A stretch of DNA of 64,000 nt from JAAXHH01 sp965248395 (GTDB taxonomy: Bacteria; JAAXHH01). Location of the stretch: assembly GCA_965248395.1 (NCBI GenBank), contig OZ252103.1, positions 372,001-436,000 on the forward strand, read 5' to 3'. Numbering within the stretch: the stretch's first letter is position 1; each line of letters begins with the position of its first letter. The position numbers and the translations under genes were made by a program. Under the pieces are notes generated by a model. That model did no database searches. It worked only from the letters and a program-made list of their open reading frames with translations, and had not been told where the DNA came from. Of this stretch, positions 1-7,966 are shown one piece after another.

Positions 1-2
1 CC

Positions 3-314
3 TTGTCCCGGAATCTCAAGGTTGGCGCCGCGCTGAAGGCCCTTGATACCGAGACGAACAGCCTGTTGCTGGCCTGCGACTTAAATCGGCTGCTCCTCAA
101 GGACGGCGGGAACATCATCAATATCGGAGTCGAATACTGGTACCAGGATTTCATCGCGCTGCGTACCGGGTACGTCCACGACCCCGATGGCGACGTGAAA
201 ACGCCCACTTTCGGCGGCGGCCTGCAGTGGAAGATGTATCGCCTCGATTTCAGCTATACCACCAGCTCGACGCTCCAGGACATCACCAAGTTCACCATTT
301 CGGCGAACTTCTAA
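3..314 (+). CDS. PorV/PorQ-like outer membrane protein, C-terminal fragment
   Basis: This is the last 103 residues of a protein whose beginning lies left of the window; the TTG at the edge is probably an internal codon. The fragment consists of alternating beta strands (IGVEYWYQDFIALRTGY, then FGGGLQWKMYRLDFSY) and ends in SANF, so the last residue is an aromatic, as in outer-membrane barrels. The pattern of a model strand, a glycine-rich turn, then DFSYTTSSTLQD resembles the end of PorV/UPF0164 proteins of the FCB group, which sit in the outer membrane and in some relatives serve type IX secretion. The family call is by pattern only. It converges with the minus-strand gene ending at 340. Confidence 0.6.
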   Translation: MSRNLKVGAALKALDTETNSLLLACDLNRLLLKDGGNIINIGVEYWYQDFIALRTGYVHDPDGDVKTPTFGGGLQWKMYRLDFSYTTSSTLQDITKFTISANF

Positions 315-339
315 GCGCGGTTTCGAGGGGATGGGTTCC

Positions 340-1173
340 CTACTCTTCGACCAGCCGGATCTCGTAGAGCCTGGGCCACCATTTTCCGGTGACGAACAAA
401 CGGTCCCGCCCGGCATCGTAGGCAATTCCGTTGAGCACGTCCGCCCTGGGCCGGGCTTCCTTGGGTTCGAGCAGTCCCTCCAGGTCGATCCATCCGGTTA
501 CCCGGCCGCTGGCGGGATCGATCCGTGCGATGCGGTATTCCTGCCAGATGTTGGCGTAGATCTCCCCCTTGACATATTCCAGTTCGTTCAGATAGCGTAC
601 CTGGCCGTCCTCATCCCGTACGATCACCCTGCCGATCTCTTCGAAGGTCACCTTGTCCCGGAAGTACAGGATAGACGACCCGTCACTCATGACAAACCGC
701 TCTCCGTCGTAGGCAATGCCCCATCCCTCACCGGGATAGGCTACACTCCTGATTAAATCGAAAGTCCTTCTGTCGTAGATGAAACCGACGCCGGATTTCC
801 AGGTCAGCTGGATAATCTTGTCGTCGAAAAGGGCGAGCCCCTCCCCGAATATCGTCGAGGAGAGGCGGCGGACCTGTTCCACCTCGCCGGTCTGCAGCAC
901 GACCTTACGTAACGAGGAACGACCATAGTTCCCGGTGCTTTCGTACAGCGTATCGCCCAGGACCGCCAGGCCCTGCGTGAAGGCGCCGGTATTGTGGGGA
1001 AACGTGTTGTCTACCACATATGTATACCGCTTTGCCGGTTCCATGACCGCAGGATCGGGACCACCAGTGGGTGTCACCGGTGTTCGCGTTCCCGAGTTCG
1101 TCGGTTCGGAGCAAGCAGCAAAGCTGAACAGGCCCGCCAGGTAGATCAAGACGGTAAGTATATTCCTAATCAT
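340..1173 (-). CDS. Glutaminyl-peptide cyclotransferase (glutamine cyclotransferase family), lipoprotein
   Basis: The 277-residue protein begins with a lipoprotein signal peptide (charged MIRN, hydrophobic stretch, lipobox SFAAC with Cys21), so it is probably anchored in the cell envelope. The body carries the family landmarks of the plant/bacterial glutamine cyclotransferase beta-propeller in order: GAFTQGLA, LYESTGNYGRSSL, FGEGLAL, LTWKSG, GEGWGIAYDG, LNELEY, and near the end LNGIAYD with FVTGKWWPRLYEI. Such enzymes cyclise N-terminal glutamine to pyroglutamate. It is the last gene of a closely spaced minus-strand run and starts 12 bases after the GNAT gene. The family is confident; the natural substrate is not known. 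Confidence 0.9.
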   Translation of the reverse strand: MIRNILTVLIYLAGLFSFAACSEPTNSGTRTPVTPTGGPDPAVMEPAKRYTYVVDNTFPHNTGAFTQGLAVLGDTLYESTGNYGRSSLRKVVLQTGEVEQVRRLSSTIFGEGLALFDDKIIQLTWKSGVGFIYDRRTFDLIRSVAYPGEGWGIAYDGERFVMSDGSSILYFRDKVTFEEIGRVIVRDEDGQVRYLNELEYVKGEIYANIWQEYRIARIDPASGRVTGWIDLEGLLEPKEARPRADVLNGIAYDAGRDRLFVTGKWWPRLYEIRLVEE

Positions 1174-1185
1174 TTGCGTGGTTTC

Positions 1186-1671
1186 CTACAGTTTCCTGTA
1201 CATGATGCAGGCGTCCACCAGGCCGTGCTCCGGATGGTTGAACGCGCCCGGTATGGTACCGGCCACCGTAAACCCCAGTTCCCGCCAGAGCGCCACGGCC
1301 CGGTGGTTCGTGCTGACGACCATGTTGAACTGCATGGCCACGAATCCCTCGCGGCGGGCTTCGTCGAGGGCGTGTTTTCCCATCGCACGTCCCACGCCGC
1401 GACCCTGACAGTCCGGATCGACCATGAAACCCGCGTTGGCCACGTGCGAGCCCTGTCCCGGCTGGTTGGGCCGGATATAGAAGGTGCCCACCGTATGATC
1501 GCCATCCAGCGCGACGTAGGGCCGGTTCGGCGGTGCCATCCACAACGCGTATGCTTCCTTCTTGTCCGTCTCGGGCGGGTAGGGATAGGTGTCGGCCGCC
1601 TGAACGACCCGGTGAAAGATCGTCCAGATGGCTTCGAAGTCATCCTCGACGGCCCGCCGGACCTGTATCAT
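1186..1671 (-). CDS. GNAT family N-acetyltransferase
   Basis: A 161-residue single-domain GNAT protein. The acetyl-CoA pyrophosphate-binding loop (motif A, Q/R-x-x-G-x-G) is visible as DCQGRGVGRAM at about residues 90-100, preceded by the usual beta strand (GFMVDP). The end ELGFTVAGTIPGAF matches the GNAT C-terminal strands. Its start codon overlaps the stop of the upstream ankyrin gene (ATGA, 1668-1671), so the two are translationally coupled. The acceptor substrate cannot be read from the sequence. Confidence 0.88.
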   Translation of the reverse strand: MIQVRRAVEDDFEAIWTIFHRVVQAADTYPYPPETDKKEAYALWMAPPNRPYVALDGDHTVGTFYIRPNQPGQGSHVANAGFMVDPDCQGRGVGRAMGKHALDEARREGFVAMQFNMVVSTNHRAVALWRELGFTVAGTIPGAFNHPEHGLVDACIMYRKL

Positions 1672-2735
1672 CCAATCCCTCGCTCAAGAATCATGGATTC
1701 GATCACCTTCCGTTTCCGATCCCGGGCGATGTCCAGCGCCGTAGCGCCATCCTGGTCCCTGATCGACGGGTCGGCGCCCTGGTCGAGCAGGTAACCGACG
1801 AAATCCTTCCCGGCGCCGCGGACGGCGGCCCAGTGGAGCGCGGTGCGGCCCCGGTGGTGATCGGCGGCGTTGACGTTCGCGCCGCGGTCGATCAGGAACC
1901 GCGCCATGTTGTACGTGCCGTACTGGACCAGTTCGCTGAGCGTGTCGTCCACGGCGGGGTGCCGGATGTCGGCACCCGCCTCCAGCAGGCGTTCCACGCT
2001 TTCGTAGTCCACGTTCCACAGGGCGGTGACCAGACCGGGACCGGGTTTCGCGCCGGCATCAAGAAGGGCGTCCATCATGGATGGATTGCCGACGGCGGAG
2101 GTCAGGGCCGGTGGCGGCCTGTTAACCTCCGCTCCCCGTTCAAGGAGCAGCGCGACGATCTCATCGAGCTGCGCTGCCAGGGCGTCGTCGTCACGGCCTA
2201 CCCTGGAGGCCGCGCAGTAATTCAGGGGACGCCACCGGTTCTCGTCCACCGCGTTGGCCAGGTCGGGATCCTCGTCGAGCAGCGCCCTGACGCGGTCTCT
2301 CTCGCCGAGCGCCGCGCTGACGAAGATGTCCCAGTCCTCGATGTACTCCCGCAGCACCGGCAGGAACTGGTTCTCGCCGTCAACGGCGGCCAGGCAGGGC
2401 GCCGTCATGCGGCCGTGACCCCCACGAAGGTCGACGCGCGCGCCGTGTTCGAGGAGAACGCGCACCGTTTCCACGTGACCGGGGCGCTTGGGTATGGTTT
2501 TCTTGTGCTCCAGTACGCGATGGAGGGGACGGTGACGGTGGTTGTTGCGGCTCATGACGTTCGGGTCGGCGCCGTGTTCTAGGAGCCTTTTCACGACCCG
2601 CGCGTGTCCCTCGAAGGCGGCGGTCATGATGGGCTGCCAGTTCAATGCGGCAGCCGGATCTTCTTTCACCATGGCTTCTACCGTGTCCAGGTCACCGGAA
2701 CGCGCTGCTTCCGTCAGGTGTTTCTCCAGGGCCAC
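1668..2735 (-). CDS. Ankyrin repeat protein
   Basis: A 355-residue protein made almost wholly of ankyrin repeats. Repeated units of about 33 residues show the consensus G-x-x-x-x-V-x-x-L-L-E-x-G-A-D/x-(V/P)-N, for example VVKRLLEHGADPNV, TVRVLLEHGARVDL, EIVALLLERGAEVN, SVERLLEAGADIRH and the final GRTALHWAAVRG, DFVGYLLDQGADPSI. There is no signal peptide or membrane segment, so it is probably a cytoplasmic protein-binding scaffold. It lies 11 bases after the dehydrogenase gene and overlaps the GNAT gene by four bases. The partner protein is unknown. Confidence 0.92.
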   Translation of the reverse strand: MALEKHLTEAARSGDLDTVEAMVKEDPAAALNWQPIMTAAFEGHARVVKRLLEHGADPNVMSRNNHRHRPLHRVLEHKKTIPKRPGHVETVRVLLEHGARVDLRGGHGRMTAPCLAAVDGENQFLPVLREYIEDWDIFVSAALGERDRVRALLDEDPDLANAVDENRWRPLNYCAASRVGRDDDALAAQLDEIVALLLERGAEVNRPPPALTSAVGNPSMMDALLDAGAKPGPGLVTALWNVDYESVERLLEAGADIRHPAVDDTLSELVQYGTYNMARFLIDRGANVNAADHHRGRTALHWAAVRGAGKDFVGYLLDQGADPSIRDQDGATALDIARDRKRKVIESMILERGIG

Positions 2736-2746
2736 GCACTACCTCC

Positions 2747-3796
2747 TCAATACCTTACGGCGACCTTGATCACTTCGTCCGGCGCGTGCCTGATCTTGCC
2801 GTAGGCTTCAGGGAGTTCGTCCGGCGTAACAACGGGGTCGGGCAGGCCGTGGGGATGCAACGTACCTTCCCGGAACAGGCGGACCAGGGTTTCGAATATG
2901 CGGTCTTCTTCCCAGAACAGGCCCCGCTGGGGATGGCTGCAGGCCCGTGCGGAGACGATGTCGATCTGGTTGAAATGAAATTCCTCGCCCAGGTACAGCC
3001 CCCGGGCGTCGCCCAGGTAGAAGGCCAGGGGCACCACCCTTCCCGCGTATCGTGTCGCCCGGAGGGCCTGGTTGAGTGCGTGGTAGCTCCCGCTTGCCTC
3101 GATGGTGACATCCGCACCGAGTTCGAGCCATTTGCGGGACGCCATGCCGAAATCGCCCACCTCTTCCGGATCGACCGCCATGGTGGCCCCGTGCCGCGCG
3201 GCCAGTTCGCGTCGGCGTTCGATCGGATCGACTGCAATCACGTCGACCGCGCCGGACAGCCGGGCCAGCTGGACCGAGAAGAGACCGATGGCACCCATGC
3301 CGAACACCATGACCCGCTCGCCGATCCGAACCTGCCCGTCCCGTACGGCCGCCAGGGCGAAGTTGGCGGGATCGAGACAGCAGGCCGCCTCCTCGGTTAA
3401 TCCGGGAAGCAAAGGCTTGAAATGTCGGCCCTGGCTTACCGTTCTGAATCCGCCGTAACCATATACCCGGTCACCCTCCCTGATGCCCTCGACCTCCCTG
3501 CCGACGGCCATGACCGTGCCCACGGTCGTATTCCCCACGGGCTTCCACGTCGTCGGATCGTATGGGGTGGAGCGGGACCGGTCGAAGACCCTGCCGTCCC
3601 GGTCCATGGGAACGCTCGCATAAATGGATTCTCCCGTGATTTCGCCTTTTTCCGTCCCGTGTTTCGCCGCGGTGAATTCGCTGCGGACGCGCACCTCTTC
3701 GGGACCGGGGTCATCCAGGGTATAGGATTCCCAGCGGGGTTCAAAGGCATTGTTGCAGACGAGTTGCAGCAGTTCGATGCCATCCACGGTGGCCAT
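2747..3796 (-). CDS. Zinc-type alcohol dehydrogenase-like (MDR superfamily) oxidoreductase
   Basis: A 349-residue medium-chain dehydrogenase/reductase. It has the N-terminal GroES-like half (GPEEVRVRSEFTA; GREVEGIREGDRVYGYGG) and a Rossmann half with nucleotide loop VFGMGAIGLFSVQLARL at about residues 165-181, followed by an acidic strand end (VIAVDP). I do not see the four-cysteine structural zinc lobe of classical alcohol dehydrogenases. It probably oxidises a sugar alcohol or polyol, given the GH32 genes just upstream (25-base gap), but the substrate is an inference. It belongs to the minus-strand run 10574-340. Confidence 0.85.
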   Translation of the reverse strand: MATVDGIELLQLVCNNAFEPRWESYTLDDPGPEEVRVRSEFTAAKHGTEKGEITGESIYASVPMDRDGRVFDRSRSTPYDPTTWKPVGNTTVGTVMAVGREVEGIREGDRVYGYGGFRTVSQGRHFKPLLPGLTEEAACCLDPANFALAAVRDGQVRIGERVMVFGMGAIGLFSVQLARLSGAVDVIAVDPIERRRELAARHGATMAVDPEEVGDFGMASRKWLELGADVTIEASGSYHALNQALRATRYAGRVVPLAFYLGDARGLYLGEEFHFNQIDIVSARACSHPQRGLFWEEDRIFETLVRLFREGTLHPHGLPDPVVTPDELPEAYGKIRHAPDEVIKVAVRY

Positions 3797-3821
3797 GCTA
3801 CCCTCCGGTTTTACCGTTGTT

Positions 3822-5351
3822 TCAGGTCCAGATCGACTTCATTCGGTAGGCCTGGAGCGAAAGGATCCGGCTGTCGACGCCCTGGGAGCGAAAGGATACG
3901 CCGGTGCTGTCCGTACGGTCCGGGTAGACCCGCAGCGACACGCACTGGCGGCCGTTGGCGAAGACCTCCACGACGCTCTTGTCCACGAACACCCGAAGCT
4001 TCAGCGTTTCGTCCTCGCCCAGCGCCAGTGGGGCGGTCTCCGGAGCGCGGGACTGCACGTCGGCCGCGGTGGATGCGTAGGAAGAATCGACGGAAAGCAG
4101 GCTCTGACCCCTGAATCCACGGCCTCTATAGAACGCGATGCGCGTGAATTCCTCCCGGCCCGGCGAGCGCAGCACGTTAATCTCCACCATCGGCGACGTG
4201 CCCGAATCGATCTCAACCTCGAATTCCATGGTGTTGCCGCCCTCGATCGGCGGCAGCACGACTTCCTGGTTCGCCGGCAGGGTCATGGCATCGAAACGCC
4301 TTGGCGCTTCCCGAAGCGATTTCAAGGCTTCGACCGGTTCCTGATACAGATCGTCGTGATCGACGGTCATGCGCCGCGGCAGGGACATGATCTGGTTCCA
4401 ACCCTTGGTCGGCTTTCCGTGGTTCATGTTGAAGATCGCGATGAGACCGCCCCTGCCGTCCGGCGTTGCCGAAGGGGCGTGGACACCGCAAGGGGTGTGC
4501 GCGCCGAAATTGAACTTGGCGCCGTCGGTCACGACGAACTTGTCCCGAGCCTTGTCGTAGTCCCCAAGCAGGTACTGGGGACCGCTCATGTGGCTGGAAA
4601 AGAGCAGGATGTGGCGGTCGCCAATGGGCCAGAAATAGGGAACTGCGCCGTCGTCTCCAACGAGGGTGTAGGCGTCGTCTTCGACAAAGGGATGCAGGTA
4701 GGTCCAGTGGACCAGGTCCAGGGAACTGAAAAGGTAGTTCGCGCGTACCGGCTTGCCCGCCGGCCCCTCCGGCTTGGTGCCCGCGGAGAGCGAATAGTAC
4801 ACCCCGTCCTTCTTCCAGATGCACGGGTCGAAGACGTTGTACGGCGCGGGCGGTCCGTCCTTCGGCGGCGTGGGGATGACGGGACCGCCGGTGACCTTCT
4901 CCCAGTTGAGGAGCAGGGGATCGCTCGAAACCGCGACCATGTTGCCCACCACCGTCCCGTGGTACATGGCGATCACGCGGTCTACCTCCACCAGCGTGGC
5001 GCCCGAGTAGCAGCAGCGCTCCGGGTTCGGATAGATGCAGTAGGGCAGGTCCCGCCAGTAGACGAGATCGTCCGATATGGCGTGTCCCCAGTGCTGCCGC
5101 GTGTCCTCGGGCGGATACGCCTGGTAGAAGAGGTGCCAGCGCCCCTGCCAGAAGCACAGTCCGTTGGGATCGTTGAGCATGGCTTCGGGATTCACGTAGT
5201 GGTAAACGGGACGATGGGGATCTCCTTCGTAACTCTTGCGTGAATCGATAAGGCGCTGCATCAGCGGATTGGTCGCCAGCGCGGATTCCTGCACCTCGAG
5301 GGAATCGGTTGGAAATGTGTAGCAGGGTACGAGGGATGTAAAATCATCCAT
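3822..5351 (-). CDS. GH32 family glycoside hydrolase-like protein, tandem copy 1 (acid/base Glu missing)
   Basis: A 509-residue member of the GH32 fructan-hydrolase family (invertase/levanase/inulinase fold). The N-terminal propeller has MLNDPNGLCFW with the nucleophile Asp, HWGHAISDDLVYWRDLP, and VFDPCIWKKDG, which stands in for the usual RDP motif. The C-terminal beta-sandwich module is seen as VEVFANGRQCVSLRVYP. At the place of the canonical ECP acid/base motif the sequence reads GAVPYFWPIGD, so both Glu and Cys are replaced (codons checked around 4640-4655). It is nearly identical in length and sequence to the copy at 5406-6935. The start follows a GGAG site. No signal peptide is seen, so it is probably cytoplasmic. 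Hydrolytic activity is uncertain. Confidence 0.85.
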   Translation of the reverse strand: MDDFTSLVPCYTFPTDSLEVQESALATNPLMQRLIDSRKSYEGDPHRPVYHYVNPEAMLNDPNGLCFWQGRWHLFYQAYPPEDTRQHWGHAISDDLVYWRDLPYCIYPNPERCCYSGATLVEVDRVIAMYHGTVVGNMVAVSSDPLLLNWEKVTGGPVIPTPPKDGPPAPYNVFDPCIWKKDGVYYSLSAGTKPEGPAGKPVRANYLFSSLDLVHWTYLHPFVEDDAYTLVGDDGAVPYFWPIGDRHILLFSSHMSGPQYLLGDYDKARDKFVVTDGAKFNFGAHTPCGVHAPSATPDGRGGLIAIFNMNHGKPTKGWNQIMSLPRRMTVDHDDLYQEPVEALKSLREAPRRFDAMTLPANQEVVLPPIEGGNTMEFEVEIDSGTSPMVEINVLRSPGREEFTRIAFYRGRGFRGQSLLSVDSSYASTAADVQSRAPETAPLALGEDETLKLRVFVDKSVVEVFANGRQCVSLRVYPDRTDSTGVSFRSQGVDSRILSLQAYRMKSIWT

Positions 5352-5405
5352 GTTGCGCTCCGATTGTGAACTCGTGTACCGCCGCCGGTTTCAGGTCCCG
5401 GTGTT

Positions 5406-6935
5406 TCAGGTCCATATCGACTTCATTCGGTACGCCTGCAGCGAGAGGATCCGGCTGTCGACGCCCTGGGAGCGAAAGGATACGCCGGTGCTGTCCGCAC
5501 GGTCCGGGTAGACCCGCAGCGACACGCACTGGCGGCCGTTGGCGAAGACCTCCACGACGCTCTTGTCCACGAACACCCGGAGCTTCAGCGTTTCGTCCTC
5601 GCCCAGCGCCAGTGGGGCGGTCTCCGGAGCGCGGGACTGCACGTCAGACGCGGAGGAAGCGTAGGAAGAATCGATGGAAAGCAGGCTCTTTCCCCGGAAT
5701 CCACGGCCTCGGTAGAATGCGATGCGCGTGAATTCCTCCCGTCCCGGCGAGCGCAGCACGTTCATCTCCACCATCGGCGACGCGCCCGAATCGATCTCAA
5801 CTTCGAATTCCATGGTGTTGCCGCCCTCGATCGGCGGCAGCACGACTTCCTGGTTCGCCGGCAAGGTCATGGAATCGAAACGGTTTGGCGCCTCTCGAAG
5901 CGATTTCAGGGCCTCTACCGGTTCCTGGTACAGGTCGTCGTTATCGACTGACAGGTGCCTTGGCAGGGACATGATCTGGTTCCAACCCTTGGTCGGCTTT
6001 CCGTGGTTCATGTTGAAGATCGCAATGAGACCGCCCCGGCCGTCCGGCGTGGCCGAAGGGGCGTGGAGCCCGGATGGCGAGTACGCGCCGAAATTGAACT
6101 TGGCGCCGTAGGTAACGACAAACTTGTCCCGGGCCTTGTCATAATCCCCGATCAGGTACTGGGGACCGCTCATGTGGCTGAAGAAAAGCAGGATGTGGCG
6201 GTCGCCGATGGGCCAGAAATAGGGACAGGCGCCGTCGTCCCCCACCAGGGTGTAGGCGTCGTCCTCCACGAAGGGGTGCAGGTAGGACCAGTGGGCCAGG
6301 TCCTCGGAGCGGAACAGGTAGTTGGCGCGCACCGGCTTGCCGGCGGGACCCTCGGGTTTGGTGCCGGCGGAAAGCGAGTAGTACACCCCGTCCTTCTTCC
6401 AGATGCACGGATCGAATACCCGGTACGGCGCGGGCGGACCGTCTGCCGGTGGCATGGGGATGACCGGGGCCCCGGTGACCTTTTCCCAGTTGAGGAGCAA
6501 GGGGTCACTTGAAACCGCGACCATGTTGCCCACCACCGTCCCGTGGTACATGGCGATCACGCGGTCTTCCTCCACCAGCGCGGCGCCCGAATAACAGCAA
6601 CGCTCGGGATTCGGATAGATGCAGTAGGGCAGGTCGCGCCAGTGGACGAGATCGTCCGATATGGCGTGTCCCCAGTGCTGCCGCGTGTCTTCGGGCGGAT
6701 AGGCCTGGTAGAACAGGTGCCAGCGTCCCTGCCAGAAGCACAGCCCGTTGGGGTCGTTGAGCATGGCCTCGGGATTCACGTAGTGGTACACGGGGCGGTG
6801 GGGATCCCCTGCGTAACTCTCGCGCGACGCGATGAGGCGCTGCAAGAGCGGATTGGTCGCCAGCGCGACCTCCTGCGCCTCGAGCGAATCGTCGGGAAAG
6901 GTGTAGTAGGGAACGAGGGAGGTATAATCTTCCAT
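5406..6935 (-). CDS. GH32 family glycoside hydrolase-like protein, tandem copy 2 (acid/base Glu missing)
   Basis: A second 509-residue GH32-like protein, 54 bases upstream of copy 1 and differing at roughly 40-45 residues. The open frame runs further upstream, but the start at 6935 is supported by an AAGGAG site 7 bases before the ATG, by equal length with copy 1 and by avoiding overlap with nudC. The nucleophile motif NDPNG and the FDPCIWKKDG motif are present. The acid/base region reads GACPYFWPIGD: the Cys of the ECP motif is kept but Glu is Ala. The first 50 residues carry a large share of the differences between the copies. The likely role is fructan or sucrose binding or hydrolysis, with mechanism doubtful. 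Confidence 0.85.
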   Translation of the reverse strand: MEDYTSLVPYYTFPDDSLEAQEVALATNPLLQRLIASRESYAGDPHRPVYHYVNPEAMLNDPNGLCFWQGRWHLFYQAYPPEDTRQHWGHAISDDLVHWRDLPYCIYPNPERCCYSGAALVEEDRVIAMYHGTVVGNMVAVSSDPLLLNWEKVTGAPVIPMPPADGPPAPYRVFDPCIWKKDGVYYSLSAGTKPEGPAGKPVRANYLFRSEDLAHWSYLHPFVEDDAYTLVGDDGACPYFWPIGDRHILLFFSHMSGPQYLIGDYDKARDKFVVTYGAKFNFGAYSPSGLHAPSATPDGRGGLIAIFNMNHGKPTKGWNQIMSLPRHLSVDNDDLYQEPVEALKSLREAPNRFDSMTLPANQEVVLPPIEGGNTMEFEVEIDSGASPMVEMNVLRSPGREEFTRIAFYRGRGFRGKSLLSIDSSYASSASDVQSRAPETAPLALGEDETLKLRVFVDKSVVEVFANGRQCVSLRVYPDRADSTGVSFRSQGVDSRILSLQAYRMKSIWT

Positions 6936-6951
6936 GGTGCGCTCCTTTTCG

Positions 6952-7917
6952 TTAATGGGTGGACGCTTCGGAAACCCATGAATCGACCAGGAATCGGGCG
7001 ATGGAATCCTTGCGGGGCAGGGCGCAGGGCGCCGATTCATCCCCCCATTCGCCGAAGCCTCGAACCTCCTCGGCGGTGAACCAGCGGGCTTCCTTGAGCT
7101 CTTCCCGGTCCACCACGATCTCGGTCGATTCCGCCTGTGCACGGTAACCAAGCATAATCGACGAGGGGAAGGGCCAGGGCTGCGAAGCCTGGTAGCAGGC
7201 CGCGCTAACCCGGACACGGACCTCTTCGTATACTTCCCGGACAACGGTTTCTTCCAGGCTCTCCCCCGGTTCCACGAATCCGGCCAGGGTGGAAAACACG
7301 TTTTCGGGAAGCCGGTAGTGATTCCCGAGCAGGCACATGGGCGGACGCCCGCCACCCGGACGGCACTCCACCAGCATGATCACCGCGGGGTCCGTGCGCG
7401 GAAAGGCCATGCGGCCGCACTCCGCGTCGGTACACTGCCTGCGGTGTCCGCCGTCCCGGCTTTCGGTCGCGTGGCCGCACCGGCCGCAGAAGCCGTTCTG
7501 CCGGTGCCAGTACAACATGCCCCGGGCGTACGCCATCAGGGCGGCGCCGGCCGCGTCGATGGAAGGACCGACACGGCGGAGGTCAACGAACGATCCGCCG
7601 CCAGCCAGGGCGGCCGCCTGTTCCTCGCCGTAGATGGAGATATCCACCGCGAAAACGGCCCGGTCCTCCCGCATGCCCAGGAACACGACTTCACTGCCGT
7701 TGTCCAACAGCCATGCCGCGGCATCGCCGCCGCACAACACGTGCGTCGGCGGCCCTGGAGCAGCCTCCTTGTCGGCGATCAGGTTGTGATCGCGCCAGAC
7801 GGGTACGACGCTGGAATCCGCGCGAGCCCGCCGTTCCGCGAGCCAGTCTGCGTCCTTACGCCGGTCCTCGGCCCGAACGAGCGGGACATCCGCGTATTTC
7901 AGTTTTGGGTTCACCAT
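6952..7917 (-). CDS. nudC: NAD(+)/NADH diphosphatase NudC
   Basis: A 321-residue Nudix hydrolase with NudC architecture: an N-terminal domain, a four-cysteine zinc ribbon (C144, C147, C162, C167, beginning FCGRCGH), then the Nudix box GFVEPGESLEETVVREVYEE at about residue 213 and the NudC hallmark SQPWPFP at 245-251. NudC cleaves NAD(H) to NMN(H) and AMP and in some bacteria removes NAD caps from RNA. The Gly usually following the EE of the Nudix box (EExGU) is Arg here (EEVRV). The longer frame to 8010 would overlap the upstream aminotransferase, so the ATG at 7917 is preferred. It is the third gene of the minus-strand run. Confidence 0.92.
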   Translation of the reverse strand: MVNPKLKYADVPLVRAEDRRKDADWLAERRARADSSVVPVWRDHNLIADKEAAPGPPTHVLCGGDAAAWLLDNGSEVVFLGMREDRAVFAVDISIYGEEQAAALAGGGSFVDLRRVGPSIDAAGAALMAYARGMLYWHRQNGFCGRCGHATESRDGGHRRQCTDAECGRMAFPRTDPAVIMLVECRPGGGRPPMCLLGNHYRLPENVFSTLAGFVEPGESLEETVVREVYEEVRVRVSAACYQASQPWPFPSSIMLGYRAQAESTEIVVDREELKEARWFTAEEVRGFGEWGDESAPCALPRKDSIARFLVDSWVSEASTH

Positions 7918-7966
7918 GCATTGGTCACGCGGATCACGCTCCGTCAGGTCATCATCCCTTGTCGGT

